Source: Alkalihalobacterium elongatum (lineage in GTDB: Bacteria > Bacillota > Bacilli > Bacillales > Bacillaceae_F). Taken from it: a DNA stretch of 64,000 bases. A program made the translations under genes and the position numbers. Shown in pieces: positions 17,294-26,613 of this stretch; the stretch's first letter is position 1, and each line of letters opens with the position of its first letter. Location of the stretch: assembly GCF_019024285.1 (NCBI RefSeq), contig NZ_WMKZ01000006.1:1-64000 (forward strand). The letters are read 5' to 3'. A model generated the notes under the pieces. It was not told where the DNA came from. It ran no database searches and worked only from the letters and a program-made list of their open reading frames with translations.

Positions 17294-17678
17294 TACCTAC
17301 ACCTCATTTAAATTTTTTGATTTTTTGGGTGATGAGTTCATCGTAGAGAAAATTAAAGTTTTAACTTTTTAATTTTTACGCTCCCTCACTTCCCGTAGTT
17401 ATTTTTCTCAAAAATCAAAACAAAATACATTAAAATTTAGTTTTTTTTAGGGAGTTAAACTAGTTATGGTTTCGAGTTTGGATTATTTTTACATTTTAAA
17501 GACATTTTCAATTGCATTGGTTCTTCAGATAATAATTTTTTTGCTTTTCAAGAGGTTTATGTTCTAAGCTGGACCGACCAACCAAGTTTAAGAAAATTAT
17601 TTTAAAACATGTCTTTTGTCCACACAACGAAACCGTAGTTCAAATAGATTATTATGAGGACGCTTGAAGGAGGGACAG
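17294..17678. other. Intergenic region between the SASP-like and XhlA-like genes
   Basis: These 385 bp separate divergent small genes and are AT-rich. I find no recognisable RNA, no convincing open frame with a ribosome site, and only a weak AT-only hairpin around 17350-17380. A sporulation promoter for the SASP-like gene would be expected here, but I could not identify a clear sigma-G match. Confidence 0.4.
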
Positions 17679-18024
17679 ATGTTGGAAAACAATAATAAAG
17701 GTAGCGAGTATATATTACTTAATGAAAAGATAAAGAAAATTCAACAAGATGTTGAAGATCTATCTAATATGGTTGAAAAAAAAAACAGATGAAAATGATG
17801 TAAAGGTGATTATTAATGAACAATTTAATGAAAGAAAAATAACGACAGAAGAGCAAGTAGCATTAACGGTAGATAAAATATTGACTGAAAAAGAGTATAT
17901 GACTGAAACCGAGGTTAAAAATAATACTAAGGAAATTCACTTGAAGATTGTGAAATGGACGATTGGGACAGGGCTTAGTGTTGCAGCCATCATCTTAGCT
18001 TTATTACGGGTTATTCTGTTGTAA
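17679..18024 (+). pseudogene. XhlA-like membrane protein gene with frameshift at an A10 tract
   Basis: A clear AAGGAGGG (17667-17674) precedes ATG at 17679. The first frame runs 33 codons into ten consecutive As (17776-17785) and stops 3 codons later at TGA. Deleting one A joins it to the second frame, which continues to 18024. The joined product is about 114 residues: an N-terminal charged coiled coil, then one C-terminal membrane helix (TIGTGLSVAAIILALLRVIL), the layout of XhlA/hemolysin-XhlA family proteins that accompany holins. It is either a true frameshift, a sequencing homopolymer error, or expressed through slippage on the A tract. The codon pattern after the tract looks intact. Confidence 0.7.
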
Positions 18025-18081
18025 GGATTAGTTATCCCTCCTCTCATCAACAATATGGTGGCGATTTTTACCTTTTGGCTA

Positions 18082-18115
18082 TAAAAAAGGACTTCTCCAA
18101 AAAGAGAAATCCTTA
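18082..18115 (-). terminator. Terminator of pbpC
   Basis: AAGGACTTCTC (18087-18097) pairs with GAGAAATCCTT (18104-18114) with one mismatch. On the minus strand a run of Ts follows. It lies 10 bases past the pbpC stop. It may also act on the convergent XhlA-like gene. Confidence 0.85.
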
Positions 18116-18124
18116 TAACAAACA

Positions 18125-20146
18125 TTAATTTAAATGAGTTAAAAAAACTTCTCTAACTTTTGGAACGACGTAGGAGCTTCCACCTTTAACATCTTCAACC
18201 ATCATTAAAACGAGCAATTCTGGATTTTCTGTATTAACGGCAATAAACCAGCCATTTTCTTTTCCTTCTTCATCTTGACTTAATTTATACTCAGTAGTAC
18301 CCGTTTTCCCTGCAAGCGGTAAGCCATTGATTTTAGCTTGGGAAGCAGTACCATTAGGACTTTCTATAACTTGCAAAAGATCTAACAATATTCTATCTGC
18401 GTGTACTTCGCTAATTATGCTCTCCCTCCAAGTCTCCTGTTCTTCATCTTTAAATAGTAACGGTTTTGGTATATTTCCTCCATTTAAGAATGCCGTATAC
18501 ATTAGAGACATATGCAAAGGGTTAGTTAATAGTTCGCCTTGCCCATAAGCTGTATCTGCTAGTTGAACATCATTGTTTATACCCTCATTTGCTATTTGCG
18601 ATGTTGTTAATGGATATTTAAAAGGAACAGTGTCTTCAAACCCGAATACTTTAAACCCTTCGGTAATTGTTGTTTTCCCAAGTTCAAGTGCAGTTTTAGC
18701 GAAATAGATATTATCTGAATAAACAAGAGCATCCGTTAGGTCTATATCATGCTTTGGATCTTTTACCCGGCTTACTTGATATCCCCCCCAGGACGGATCG
18801 CCCCACTGCAGACCTTCATAATGTAGCTTTTGATCTGGGTCCCATCCTTTTTCAAGAGCAACTGCCGCAGTAATTGCTTTAATCGTTGAACCTGGAGCAT
18901 ATGCTTGAGTAAAACGATTGAGCAATGGACGAGTCTCATCTTCACTGTAATTAGTTTCTGTTACACTACCGATGACAAACTCATTTGGATTGTAGGCTGG
19001 TGCATTTACTAACGCTAACACCTCTCCTGAAATAGGGTGTAATGCTACCCCTGTCCCTACATCACTATCTTTGTTAAACTGTTCATAAATCGTTCTTTGG
19101 ATTTGACTATCAATTGTTAATTTCAATGTTTTTCCATCAACAGCTTCTTTTTGAGCTATAATATCCTTTTCATTTTCATCTTCATCAACAATATAAATAA
19201 CAGCTCCACTCTCACCTCTTAGTTCGTCTTCATAAAGACTTTCGAGCCCTGTTCGTCCTATTGTAGAGTTTGAATTATACCCTTTACCTTCGTTCTTATC
19301 TAAAAGCTCTTTCGTAATTGGTGTAATGTAGCCAATTAAATGTGCTGCAGCTTCACCAAGAGGATATTCTCTAGCAGGAACTTCTAAATACGTTACCCCT
19401 TCTGAAATTTGACGTAACTCTTTAACAAACTCCTTTTTATCATTCGTAACTGTTTTAACAGGAACAAATGTATCTGGCCTTACCCAAGATTGGTTAAGTG
19501 CAGCATTTATCTCTTCTATAGACACATCAATTTGTTTACTTAATTCAGATATTGTATAGTCTTCAAGTCCTTCCATTCGATCCAGTACGAGCCCAATTTG
19601 GACAGCGTTCCCGTTTTTCGCCAACTCATTCCCATTACGATCAACAATTTCTCCACGTTTGGGATTTATCGTTCTTACTCTCACTTCATCTCCGTAATCA
19701 AGTGGGGGGAAAATCATTGCTGGTGTCCAATTAACCTTCCACTCTTTCACTTCATCCTTTTCTTCTAGCTTCAAGTCAACAGTTGCATAAAAACGAAGAT
19801 CCCCCGCAATCGTATTCATCGTCTGTTCGTATTCTAGAATTATCTCTGTTAACTCTTTATCCATTTCTTCTTCTGTATCTCTAGTAGGAGTTATTACCGC
19901 AATATTCTTCGCACCAATACCGCTATATATTTTTGTATACCTCTCTACAAACAATTCCTTAGAAATTATTTCTTTAGAGTCTGTAGAAAGAAGTTCATAC
20001 ATTAATTCGTAATTCCCCTCTTCCCAATGCCCTGCAAAATCACTTAATGCTTCTTCGGGCGTTGGAAGTTCTTCAGAGCATCCAATTAATAAAAGCATCA
20101 AAACAAAAAAAGTGATCAGTTTACAGATTTTTTTCTGGTTTTCCAT
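18125..20146 (-). CDS. pbpC: Penicillin-binding protein 3 (class B transpeptidase, MecA-N type)
   Basis: This 673-residue lipoprotein cross-links peptidoglycan outside the membrane. A signal segment ends in a lipobox (LLLIGC, Cys23). An NTF2-like MecA-N domain spans about 28-145, a PBP dimerisation domain about 155-320, and a transpeptidase about 350-665 with the active-site serine in GSTIK, the SxN motif as SDN and the KTGT box. It matches B. subtilis PBP3 (PbpC, 668 residues) along its length, including PKRGEIVDRNG and VARVKD-type segments. PBP3-type proteins show low beta-lactam affinity in B. subtilis. It is monocistronic. Confidence 0.93.
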   Translation of the reverse strand: MENQKKICKLITFFVLMLLLIGCSEELPTPEEALSDFAGHWEEGNYELMYELLSTDSKEIISKELFVERYTKIYSGIGAKNIAVITPTRDTEEEMDKELTEIILEYEQTMNTIAGDLRFYATVDLKLEEKDEVKEWKVNWTPAMIFPPLDYGDEVRVRTINPKRGEIVDRNGNELAKNGNAVQIGLVLDRMEGLEDYTISELSKQIDVSIEEINAALNQSWVRPDTFVPVKTVTNDKKEFVKELRQISEGVTYLEVPAREYPLGEAAAHLIGYITPITKELLDKNEGKGYNSNSTIGRTGLESLYEDELRGESGAVIYIVDEDENEKDIIAQKEAVDGKTLKLTIDSQIQRTIYEQFNKDSDVGTGVALHPISGEVLALVNAPAYNPNEFVIGSVTETNYSEDETRPLLNRFTQAYAPGSTIKAITAAVALEKGWDPDQKLHYEGLQWGDPSWGGYQVSRVKDPKHDIDLTDALVYSDNIYFAKTALELGKTTITEGFKVFGFEDTVPFKYPLTTSQIANEGINNDVQLADTAYGQGELLTNPLHMSLMYTAFLNGGNIPKPLLFKDEEQETWRESIISEVHADRILLDLLQVIESPNGTASQAKINGLPLAGKTGTTEYKLSQDEEGKENGWFIAVNTENPELLVLMMVEDVKGGSSYVVPKVREVFLTHLN

Positions 20147-20303
20147 TGATTTCCCCTCTCATTTTACTCAGTATGTACTTTTCTTTATACTAACAAATTC
20201 TACTATACTTGAGGTTATATTTTTACAAAATTTCCATTAATAAGATAATTCCAATTATTTGGGCGATGATAATGTTTGTTGTTTATTTTACGCTTTAACA
20301 TCA

Positions 20304-20418
20304 ATAAAAAAAGCTGATAAAACCAAAATTATTGTCTTCAACATACAAAGGTCTTCACCATGCTTATGTGGTAATACCATTTGATGAATTAGCAACAAAT
20401 TATGGCTATAATCAGCTT
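20304..20418 (-). terminator. Long-loop terminator of the GbsR-type gene
   Basis: AAGCTGAT (20311-20318) pairs with ATCAGCTT (20411-20418). On the minus strand the 3' arm runs into seven Ts. The loop is 92 bases, unusually long, and contains smaller dyads such as GGTATTACC. It lies directly past the regulator's stop codon. Confidence 0.6.
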
Positions 20419-20424
20419 CTTGTT

Positions 20425-20970
20425 TTATTCTCTTTCTGGTTTTGGTACAATTTCAAAAATCTTGCCACTTTCAAACAGTTCGATCACTTGACCTAACCAT
20501 TCGTAATAACTTCTCGCTTTTTCAAGTTTTGTCCGATCTATTTCAATGACTTCTTTTAACTTTTCGTCGTCTGTTTCGTTATACAGTTCATCTAATGCTC
20601 GGCTTAACTCGTCACCCGCTTCTAGATTATCGTCAACAGCTTCCCGCCAGCGATTTACAAATAAAGAAGAAAACGATTTGTACCAATCTTCTTCTGTCTG
20701 ATAAAGGTCTTTTCTTACCCCTTTTTGCCAAACCCGTTCTACCATATCAGAATCCAACAAATTACGTATCCCAGTACTCATACTTGTTTTACTCATTCCT
20801 AGTTCTTTACTCATTTCATCTAATGTTAACGGTTCATCAGCAAAAAAGACGGTTCCGTATAAACGTCCTACAGACGGGGTTATTCCGTATAAGTACATAT
20901 TCTTTGAAATTTCTTGGATAAAACGAGTACGGTGTTTCTCCAATTTTTTCCACTCTTCCTGTTGACTCAT
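20425..20970 (-). CDS. GbsR/OpcR-family transcriptional regulator of glycine betaine uptake
   Basis: This is a 181-residue MarR-like winged-helix protein of the GbsR family. The N-terminal ISKNMYLYGITPSVGRLYG segment (about 20-38) is a family signature, and the winged helix (LTLDEMSKELGMSKTSMSTGIRNLLDSDMVERV) follows. B. subtilis relatives GbsR and OpcR repress choline and betaine uptake or synthesis genes and may sense choline. It is divergent from opuAA-AB-AC, so it most likely controls that operon, as does the OpuAR/OpcR type elsewhere. No gbsAB choline oxidation genes lie in the window. Confidence 0.88.
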   Translation of the reverse strand: MSQQEEWKKLEKHRTRFIQEISKNMYLYGITPSVGRLYGTVFFADEPLTLDEMSKELGMSKTSMSTGIRNLLDSDMVERVWQKGVRKDLYQTEEDWYKSFSSLFVNRWREAVDDNLEAGDELSRALDELYNETDDEKLKEVIEIDRTKLEKARSYYEWLGQVIELFESGKIFEIVPKPERE

Positions 20971-21088
20971 AGCCTTCTCCTTTTCTACTCCATTTCACAC
21001 TTTACATATTAACAAAGAACGAAAAAACATAAAAGTTACACTTTAATGTAGTATTCTTTCGCATTATTGAGAAATAAGGCGCATTCTC

Positions 21089-21142
21089 AAAGTATACTTT
21101 GTACAGTTTAAACTTTACAAACTTTTTGAACTAAACATACAA
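21089..21142 (+). promoter_or_regulatory. Probable promoter/operator of opuA
   Basis: The perfect palindrome AAAGTATACTTT (21089-21100), then AGTTTAAACT (21105-21114), directly precede TTTACA (21114-21119) and, 17 bp further, ATACAA (21137-21142) as possible -35 and -10. The palindromes are good candidates for the GbsR-type regulator's operator. The 100-bp leader before the opuAA start is otherwise featureless. Confidence 0.4.
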
Positions 21143-21243
21143 AATATAAGGTTTGATTTGGTAAAAAAGGAGGAGTATAGTAATATAGTCAGCATTCATT
21201 CGTTTTTCGAAATGATTGAAGTATACAAAAGAGGTGAAAAAAG

Positions 21244-22461
21244 ATGTCAAAAATTAAGGTTGAAGGGCTTACGAAGATCTTCGGTAAAAAGCCAAAACGA
21301 GCCTTAGACATGTTAAAGCAACAAAAATCAAAAGATGAAATTTTAAAAGAAACAAATATGACAGTCGGTGTTAACCGTGCAAGTTTTGAAGTAGATCACG
21401 GTGAAATCTTTGTCATCATGGGCCTTTCAGGAAGTGGTAAATCTACACTTGTCCGACTCCTAAACCGTCTAATTGAACCGACAGATGGAAGTGTTTGGAT
21501 TGACGGAGTCGACTTAGCCAAAATGGGTGAAAAAACATTACGTGAAGTACGTCGAAGCAAAATGAGTATGGTCTTCCAAAAATTTGGCCTCTTTCCTTTT
21601 AGAACAATACTAGAAAATGTTGAATACGGCTTAGAAGTACAAGGAGTTCCAAAACAGGAACGAAGAAGTAAAGCTCAATCTTCTTTAGAACTTGTAGGTC
21701 TAAAAGGATATGAAGATAAATATCCGAACGAGCTATCTGGTGGAATGCAGCAACGTGTTGGTTTGGCTCGTGCGTTAGCGAATGATCCAGATGTTTTGTT
21801 AATGGACGAGGCATTTTCAGCACTAGATCCTCTTATTCGAAAAGATATGCAGGATGAACTTCTTGATCTACAACAACAAATGAAGAAGACTATCATCTTT
21901 ATAACTCATGATTTGGATGAAGCGTTGCGAATCGGTGATCGCATTATGATTATGAAGGATGGTGCAATTATTCAAATTGGTACCCCAGAAGAAATATTGA
22001 CAAATCCTGAAAATGAATATGTAGAACGATTTGTTGAAGACGTTGACCGATCAAAAGTATTTACTGCCCAGCACGTGATGATGCGACCTGAAACGGTCAC
22101 TCTAGAAAAAGACGGGCCTCGAGTTGCCCTTCAACGTATGAAAGAAGCAGGTATTTCAAGTATTTTTGTTACGAAACGTAATAAAGAACTGCTTGGGATC
22201 GTTCATGCCGATAATGTTTCAACACTAGTAAAAGAGAATAGTAATAGTTTAGAAGAAATTATTGAGCAAAATGTTCCTCAAGTTACGTCTGATACTGCTC
22301 TAAGTGAATTGATGGATATTGCATCAACCAGTCCAGTTCCTATTGCTGTAGTTGATGACAATAAATTAAAAGGAATTATCGTGAGAGGTGCAGTTCTTGC
22401 AGCACTATCAGGAAGTGAGGTGAATTTCAATGGATCTATTACCGAAGCTTCCATTAGCTGA
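21244..22461 (+). CDS. opuAA: Glycine betaine ABC transporter ATPase OpuAA
   Basis: This 405-residue protein energises uptake of the osmoprotectant glycine betaine. It has Walker A GLSGSGKST (near 60-68), signature LSGGMQQRVGLARAL, Walker B VLLMDEAFSALDP and switch His in FITHD, followed by two CBS domains (about 280-395) that couple activity to ionic strength in OpuA. The first 35 residues (IFGKKPKRALDMLKQQKSKDE) are the extended N-terminus characteristic of the OpuA/ProV family. The frame overlaps opuAB by 32 bp, so the two are translationally coupled. The start ATG follows GAGGTG. Confidence 0.96.
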   Translation: MSKIKVEGLTKIFGKKPKRALDMLKQQKSKDEILKETNMTVGVNRASFEVDHGEIFVIMGLSGSGKSTLVRLLNRLIEPTDGSVWIDGVDLAKMGEKTLREVRRSKMSMVFQKFGLFPFRTILENVEYGLEVQGVPKQERRSKAQSSLELVGLKGYEDKYPNELSGGMQQRVGLARALANDPDVLLMDEAFSALDPLIRKDMQDELLDLQQQMKKTIIFITHDLDEALRIGDRIMIMKDGAIIQIGTPEEILTNPENEYVERFVEDVDRSKVFTAQHVMMRPETVTLEKDGPRVALQRMKEAGISSIFVTKRNKELLGIVHADNVSTLVKENSNSLEEIIEQNVPQVTSDTALSELMDIASTSPVPIAVVDDNKLKGIIVRGAVLAALSGSEVNFNGSITEASIS

Positions 22462-23275
22462 TTGGATTGATAGTATTGTAGATTGGTTGAAAAATGCAGA
22501 ATGGTTTTTCTCTGCGATTACAGGTGCTATTCGATTATTAGTAGATGCGAACGAATTTCTACTTAGCTTACTCCCGAGCTGGTTATTCATTTTACTGTTA
22601 ACCGTAGTTGCCTATTTTGTCACGAAACGAAAATGGGGCTTAGCAATCTTTATCTTCTTAGGTTTATTCTTAATTGATAACTTAGGTTTCTGGCAAGATA
22701 TGTTACTAACGCTTTCTCTCGTGTTAACAAGTGCTATTATTTCTGTTATTTTCGGTATTCCACTTGGAATTTGGATGGCAAAAAACAAAGTTGTTGAAAG
22801 TATTTTTAAGCCTATATTAGATTTCATGCAGACGATGCCAGCTTTCGTATACTTGATACCTGCTGTTGTATTCTTTGGAATCGGTATGGTACCAGGTGTA
22901 GTGGCCTCTGTTATTTTCGCGATGCCACCAACTGTACGCTTAACAAACTTAGGTATTAGACAAGTATCAACTGAATTAGTAGAAGCAGCAGATGCATTTG
23001 GGTCAACACCCGCGCAAAAACTATTTAAAGTTCAACTTCCAATGGCAAAAACAACGATTATGGCTGGTGTGAACCAAAGTATTATGCTTGCCTTATCAAT
23101 GGTCGTTATTGCTTCAATGATTGGTGCAATGGGACTGGGAACGAAAGTTTATTATGCTGTTGGTCGTAATGACGCAGGTGGAGGTTTTGAAGCTGGTATT
23201 GCTATCGTAATTCTAGCGATTATCCTCGATCGTTTAACACAAAGCTTTAACCGTCAAAAAGGAACAACACATTAA
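22430..23275 (+). CDS. opuAB: Glycine betaine ABC transporter permease OpuAB
   Basis: This is a 281-residue membrane permease with about eight helices. The EAA loop reads ELVEAADAFGSTPAQKLFKVQLPMA (about 184-208), which docks to OpuAA. The N-terminal segment LPLADWIDSIVDWL is typical of OpuAB/ProW. The start ATG has GAGGTG inside the end of opuAA. It forms the translocation pore with a second OpuAB copy; the separate binding protein is OpuAC. Confidence 0.95.
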   Translation: MDLLPKLPLADWIDSIVDWLKNAEWFFSAITGAIRLLVDANEFLLSLLPSWLFILLLTVVAYFVTKRKWGLAIFIFLGLFLIDNLGFWQDMLLTLSLVLTSAIISVIFGIPLGIWMAKNKVVESIFKPILDFMQTMPAFVYLIPAVVFFGIGMVPGVVASVIFAMPPTVRLTNLGIRQVSTELVEAADAFGSTPAQKLFKVQLPMAKTTIMAGVNQSIMLALSMVVIASMIGAMGLGTKVYYAVGRNDAGGGFEAGIAIVILAIILDRLTQSFNRQKGTTH

Positions 23276-23336
23276 GAATTCGGTCGTCACTCTTTAATAG
23301 AGCTGACATAGATAAAAAAATAAGGAGAGGGTCAAA

Positions 23337-24266
23337 ATGAAAAAGTACTTAAAGAAATTAGGAATTGCTACTGGTTTATCATTAACATTAGTAGCTGCTG
23401 GTTGTGGTTCAGAAGATGTAAGTCAGGAAGCGCCCACTGGGGATAACAACGGTGATGCTACTACAGAAGATGTTTCTGTAGGTGAACAACTTAACTATAC
23501 CATTACAGGAATTGATGCTGGTGCTGGAATTATGGCAGCAACAGAAGCGGCAATTGAAGCATATGGTCTAGAAGAATATCAATTGCAACCTAGTTCTGGT
23601 GCAGCGATGACAAGTGCACTAGATGCAGCAATTGAAAGAGAAGAAGCAATTGTCGTAACTGGCTGGACTCCACACTGGAAGTTTGCTGCATATGATCTTA
23701 AATATTTAGAAGATCCTGAAGGTGTATTTGGGGCAGCTGAAAGCATTCACACAATCGTTCGTGAAGGATTAGATTCTGATTTACCAGAAGCGTATGAAGT
23801 TTTAGATAACTTCTACTGGACTCCTGAGCACATGGGAGAAATTATGGTTGAAGTTAATGAAGGTGCAGAACCTGCTGAAGCAGCTGCAGCTTGGGTTGAT
23901 GCTAACCAAGACATCGTTTCTGAATGGACAAACGGAGTAAATGCTGTAGATGGCGATGCAATTACACTAGCATTCGTAGCTTGGGACTCTGAAATTGCTT
24001 CTACACATATGATTGGTGCAGTCCTTGAATCTATTGGTTATGATGTAACATTAATGTCAATGGAACCAGGTCCAATGTTTACAGCTGTAGCTACAGGTAG
24101 TGCTGATGCAATGGTAGCAGCATGGCTTCCTGCAACACACGAGTCTTATTACGAAGACTTCAAAGATGATTTTGTTGATCTTGGTGCAAATTTAGACGGT
24201 GCAAAAATTGGTCTAGTTGTTCCTGCATATATGGATATTGACTCTATTGAAGACCTTAGAAACTAA
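23337..24266 (+). CDS. opuAC: Glycine betaine-binding lipoprotein OpuAC
   Basis: This 309-residue protein is the substrate-binding subunit. Its signal peptide ends in the lipobox VAAGC (Cys23), followed by an acidic linker. Conserved betaine-binding tryptophans are seen in VTGWTPHWKF (near 110), DNFYWTPEHMG and VAAWLPATHE, which form the aromatic cage. The mature protein is strongly acidic. It follows opuAB by 61 bp and is followed by a strong terminator. The acidic composition suits a saline or alkaline habitat. Confidence 0.95.
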   Translation: MKKYLKKLGIATGLSLTLVAAGCGSEDVSQEAPTGDNNGDATTEDVSVGEQLNYTITGIDAGAGIMAATEAAIEAYGLEEYQLQPSSGAAMTSALDAAIEREEAIVVTGWTPHWKFAAYDLKYLEDPEGVFGAAESIHTIVREGLDSDLPEAYEVLDNFYWTPEHMGEIMVEVNEGAEPAEAAAAWVDANQDIVSEWTNGVNAVDGDAITLAFVAWDSEIASTHMIGAVLESIGYDVTLMSMEPGPMFTAVATGSADAMVAAWLPATHESYYEDFKDDFVDLGANLDGAKIGLVVPAYMDIDSIEDLRN

Positions 24267-24281
24267 AAGTTTACTAGTACT

Positions 24282-24320
24282 AGAAAAGAGGCTGACTTGC
24301 TATAAGTCAGCCTCTTTTCT
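24282..24320 (+). terminator. Terminator of the opuA operon
   Basis: AGAAAAGAGGCTGACTT (24282-24298) and AAGTCAGCCTCTTTTCT (24304-24320) form a perfect 17-bp stem with a 5-base loop, ending in a T-rich arm. Confidence 0.93.
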
Positions 24321-24596
24321 ATTCACTTATGAACTAGCTGCACAATTAAACTTTAATATACTCAATTTAATGTTTTTTCATATAGATACCATAAGTGTTA
24401 ATTTGATGTCTTTAAATGTGATGTTTCTTAAATTTAAGGGCATACTGGATACTACTTAGAGTGCTGAAATAACTTGTAGGTCATTTTAACCATTCTTAAA
24501 CAATATAGTCTTTCCCTTTAACATTTGTTACCTTCATTGTATTCTCAATAAAGAACGGTATTCTTTATTAAGAGCGATACTCAGGAGGTGTCTATC

Positions 24597-24932
24597 TTGC
24601 TCGCGTATATTAACAAAAATAGAAAGCCTTATCTTATAACTTTCAGCCTGTTACTATTGTCGATAGCTGATGCTATTTTTACCGATATTGGTCTACGTCA
24701 TAATTTAATAACTGAACTAAATCCCATCATGAATTCTATCTACTATACAAGTGTTTTTTCATTCTACTTTGTTAAAATTGTACTTCCTCTAGCTTTACTC
24801 GTCTTTATTCCATATGCTTTTTCAAGTCGTTTAGTAAAACGAACATTAGTCTTTGCTCTAGTCATTTATTTTGGAGTGTTTGTATATCATATTGGCTGGA
24901 CATCTTATGTATATTACGTAATCTCGTCATAA
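24597..24932 (+). CDS. DUF5658-type small membrane protein
   Basis: This 111-residue protein has three to four hydrophobic segments. An early segment contains DAIFTDIGLRHNLITELNPIMN, the DxxxTxxxL...ExNPxM pattern typical of DUF5658 proteins. The frame opens at a GTG inside the Shine-Dalgarno sequence (AGGAGGT 24583-24589), so the TTG at 24597, 7 bases downstream, is the real start. It is monocistronic. Function is unknown. The family name is from recollection of the motif, so it is moderately sure. Confidence 0.75.
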   Translation: MLAYINKNRKPYLITFSLLLLSIADAIFTDIGLRHNLITELNPIMNSIYYTSVFSFYFVKIVLPLALLVFIPYAFSSRLVKRTLVFALVIYFGVFVYHIGWTSYVYYVISS

Positions 24933-25133
24933 GGGTTATGCAAGTGCATAGAGTTCAATAGTGTCGATGACTCGGAATTTATAGATGTTGTAAATGTGTG
25001 ACTTATTCAAAGCCTCCTTTGATTGTAAATGAACATACATTTATGTATGATAGACAAGATAATACATATCGTGAACTTCCAACAGGTATACTGAAAGCGA
25101 GTTCAATCACCAGGAAAAATTGGAGTTGAGAAA

Positions 25134-26318
25134 GTGGCAAAAGTAGTTTTAAATCGAAAACGTAAAAAACGACTAGAACAAGGACACCCATGGGTATATC
25201 AAAGTGAAGTAGCAAGTATTGAGGGTGACTATCAACCAGGAGATATTGTTGATGTATTTAACCATCAAAATTTCTTTTTAGCCAAAGGCTTTATTAATCC
25301 AAATTCACAAATGATTGTGCGTATCTTATCCTATGTAAAAGAAGAAGCAATCGATCAAGCTTTTTTTACTCGAAAGGTTAGGAAAGCATGGCAACATCGC
25401 GAACGATTTGTACCAAATGTACGCTCTTGTCGTGCGATTTATGGAGAAGCAGACTTTCTTCCAGGTTTAATTGTCGATAAATACGAAGATACTTTAGTCG
25501 TTCAAAATATGGCTCTAGGAATGGAAGCTCGTAAAGAACTTATTCTAGAAGCACTACTTGAGGTTTTTGAACCAAGGGCGATCTATTTAAGAAATGATGT
25601 CTATGTAAGAGAACTAGAAGGCTTAGAACAAGAAAAAGGATTTTGGTACGGTCAGGGGCCAACAGAAATTGAAATAGAAGAAAATGGGGTTAAATACATC
25701 GTTGATATTGAAGGTGGTCAAAAAACTGGGTTTTTCTTCGATCAACGCCAAAATCGTGCAGCAATCCAGCCCTTAATTACTCCAGAAGCTACCGTACTAG
25801 ACTGCTTTACGCACACTGGTTCGTTTATGTTAAATGCATGCAAGTATGGGGCCAAACATGTAACAGCAGTTGATATTTCCGACCATGCAATTGCAACAGC
25901 AAAGCAAAATGCAGAGTTGAACGGTTTTTCTAACGTAGACTTTATTGTCGCTAACGCATTTGATTATTTGCGTGATGAGGTACAAAAAGGAACCGAATTT
26001 GATGTTGTTATCATTGACCCTCCTGCCTTTGCTAAATCACGTCATGCTGTGAAAAAAGCATTACGCGGCTACAAAGACGTCAATTTAAACGGCCTAAAAT
26101 TGGTTCGTGATGGCGGTTATTTTGTTACGGCAAGTTGCTCTTTTCATGTTCATGGTCATATGTTCGAAGAAATGGTTCAAGAAGCTGCATTTGATGCAAA
26201 GAAAGTACTTCGGCAAATCCATTGGAGCGGTGCAGGCTATGACCATCCTAAACTACTCAGTGCCGAAGAAGGCGATTATTTAAAATTCGCTATATATGAG
26301 GTTAATAACCGCGGATAG
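25134..26318 (+). CDS. RlmI-type 23S rRNA (cytosine-C5) methyltransferase family
   Basis: This 394-residue enzyme belongs to the PUA-plus-Rossmann methyltransferase family COG1092 (B. subtilis YwbD, E. coli RlmI). The PUA domain (1-75) begins KVVLNRKRKKRLEQGHPWVYQSEV, with the typical GHPWVY. The SAM site includes VLDCFTHTGSFMLNACKYGA (about 222-241) and VDISDHAI. The catalytic-region motif IDPPAFAKS (about 293-301) and the conserved Cys in VTASCSFH follow. It would methylate a cytosine in 23S rRNA with S-adenosylmethionine. GTG start, preceded by GGAG. It is monocistronic. Confidence 0.9.
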   Translation: MAKVVLNRKRKKRLEQGHPWVYQSEVASIEGDYQPGDIVDVFNHQNFFLAKGFINPNSQMIVRILSYVKEEAIDQAFFTRKVRKAWQHRERFVPNVRSCRAIYGEADFLPGLIVDKYEDTLVVQNMALGMEARKELILEALLEVFEPRAIYLRNDVYVRELEGLEQEKGFWYGQGPTEIEIEENGVKYIVDIEGGQKTGFFFDQRQNRAAIQPLITPEATVLDCFTHTGSFMLNACKYGAKHVTAVDISDHAIATAKQNAELNGFSNVDFIVANAFDYLRDEVQKGTEFDVVIIDPPAFAKSRHAVKKALRGYKDVNLNGLKLVRDGGYFVTASCSFHVHGHMFEEMVQEAAFDAKKVLRQIHWSGAGYDHPKLLSAEEGDYLKFAIYEVNNRG

Positions 26319-26353
26319 ACAGACGTAATTTAAGTTAGTTACTTGAAATTATC

Positions 26354-26397
26354 AGCTCGATTTTCCACTTCAATTGGATGGTCGGGCTTCTTTTTAG
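26354..26397 (+). terminator. Possible terminator after the rRNA methyltransferase
   Basis: AGCTCGA (26354-26360) pairs with TCGGGCT (26382-26388) through one G-U pair, with an inner CCA/TGG pair. CTTTTT follows. It is weaker than the other terminators listed. Confidence 0.5.
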
Positions 26398-26613
26398 AAT
26401 GTCTTTTTCTAGGCATGGGTTAAGAGGGATTTTTCCCTCCTACTATTTCATATCCTAGTAATATTGGCGAGGTTCTCGCTTCCTCACCCAACCTCCCCTT
26501 TCCTCGACATAGCGTGCTCATTTCATATCACACTTTATAATTTACAACTAAAAAGCTCACCTCCTGTAAGAATAATTCTACAGAAAAGCAAGCTATACTT
26601 AGTCGAACTATTA

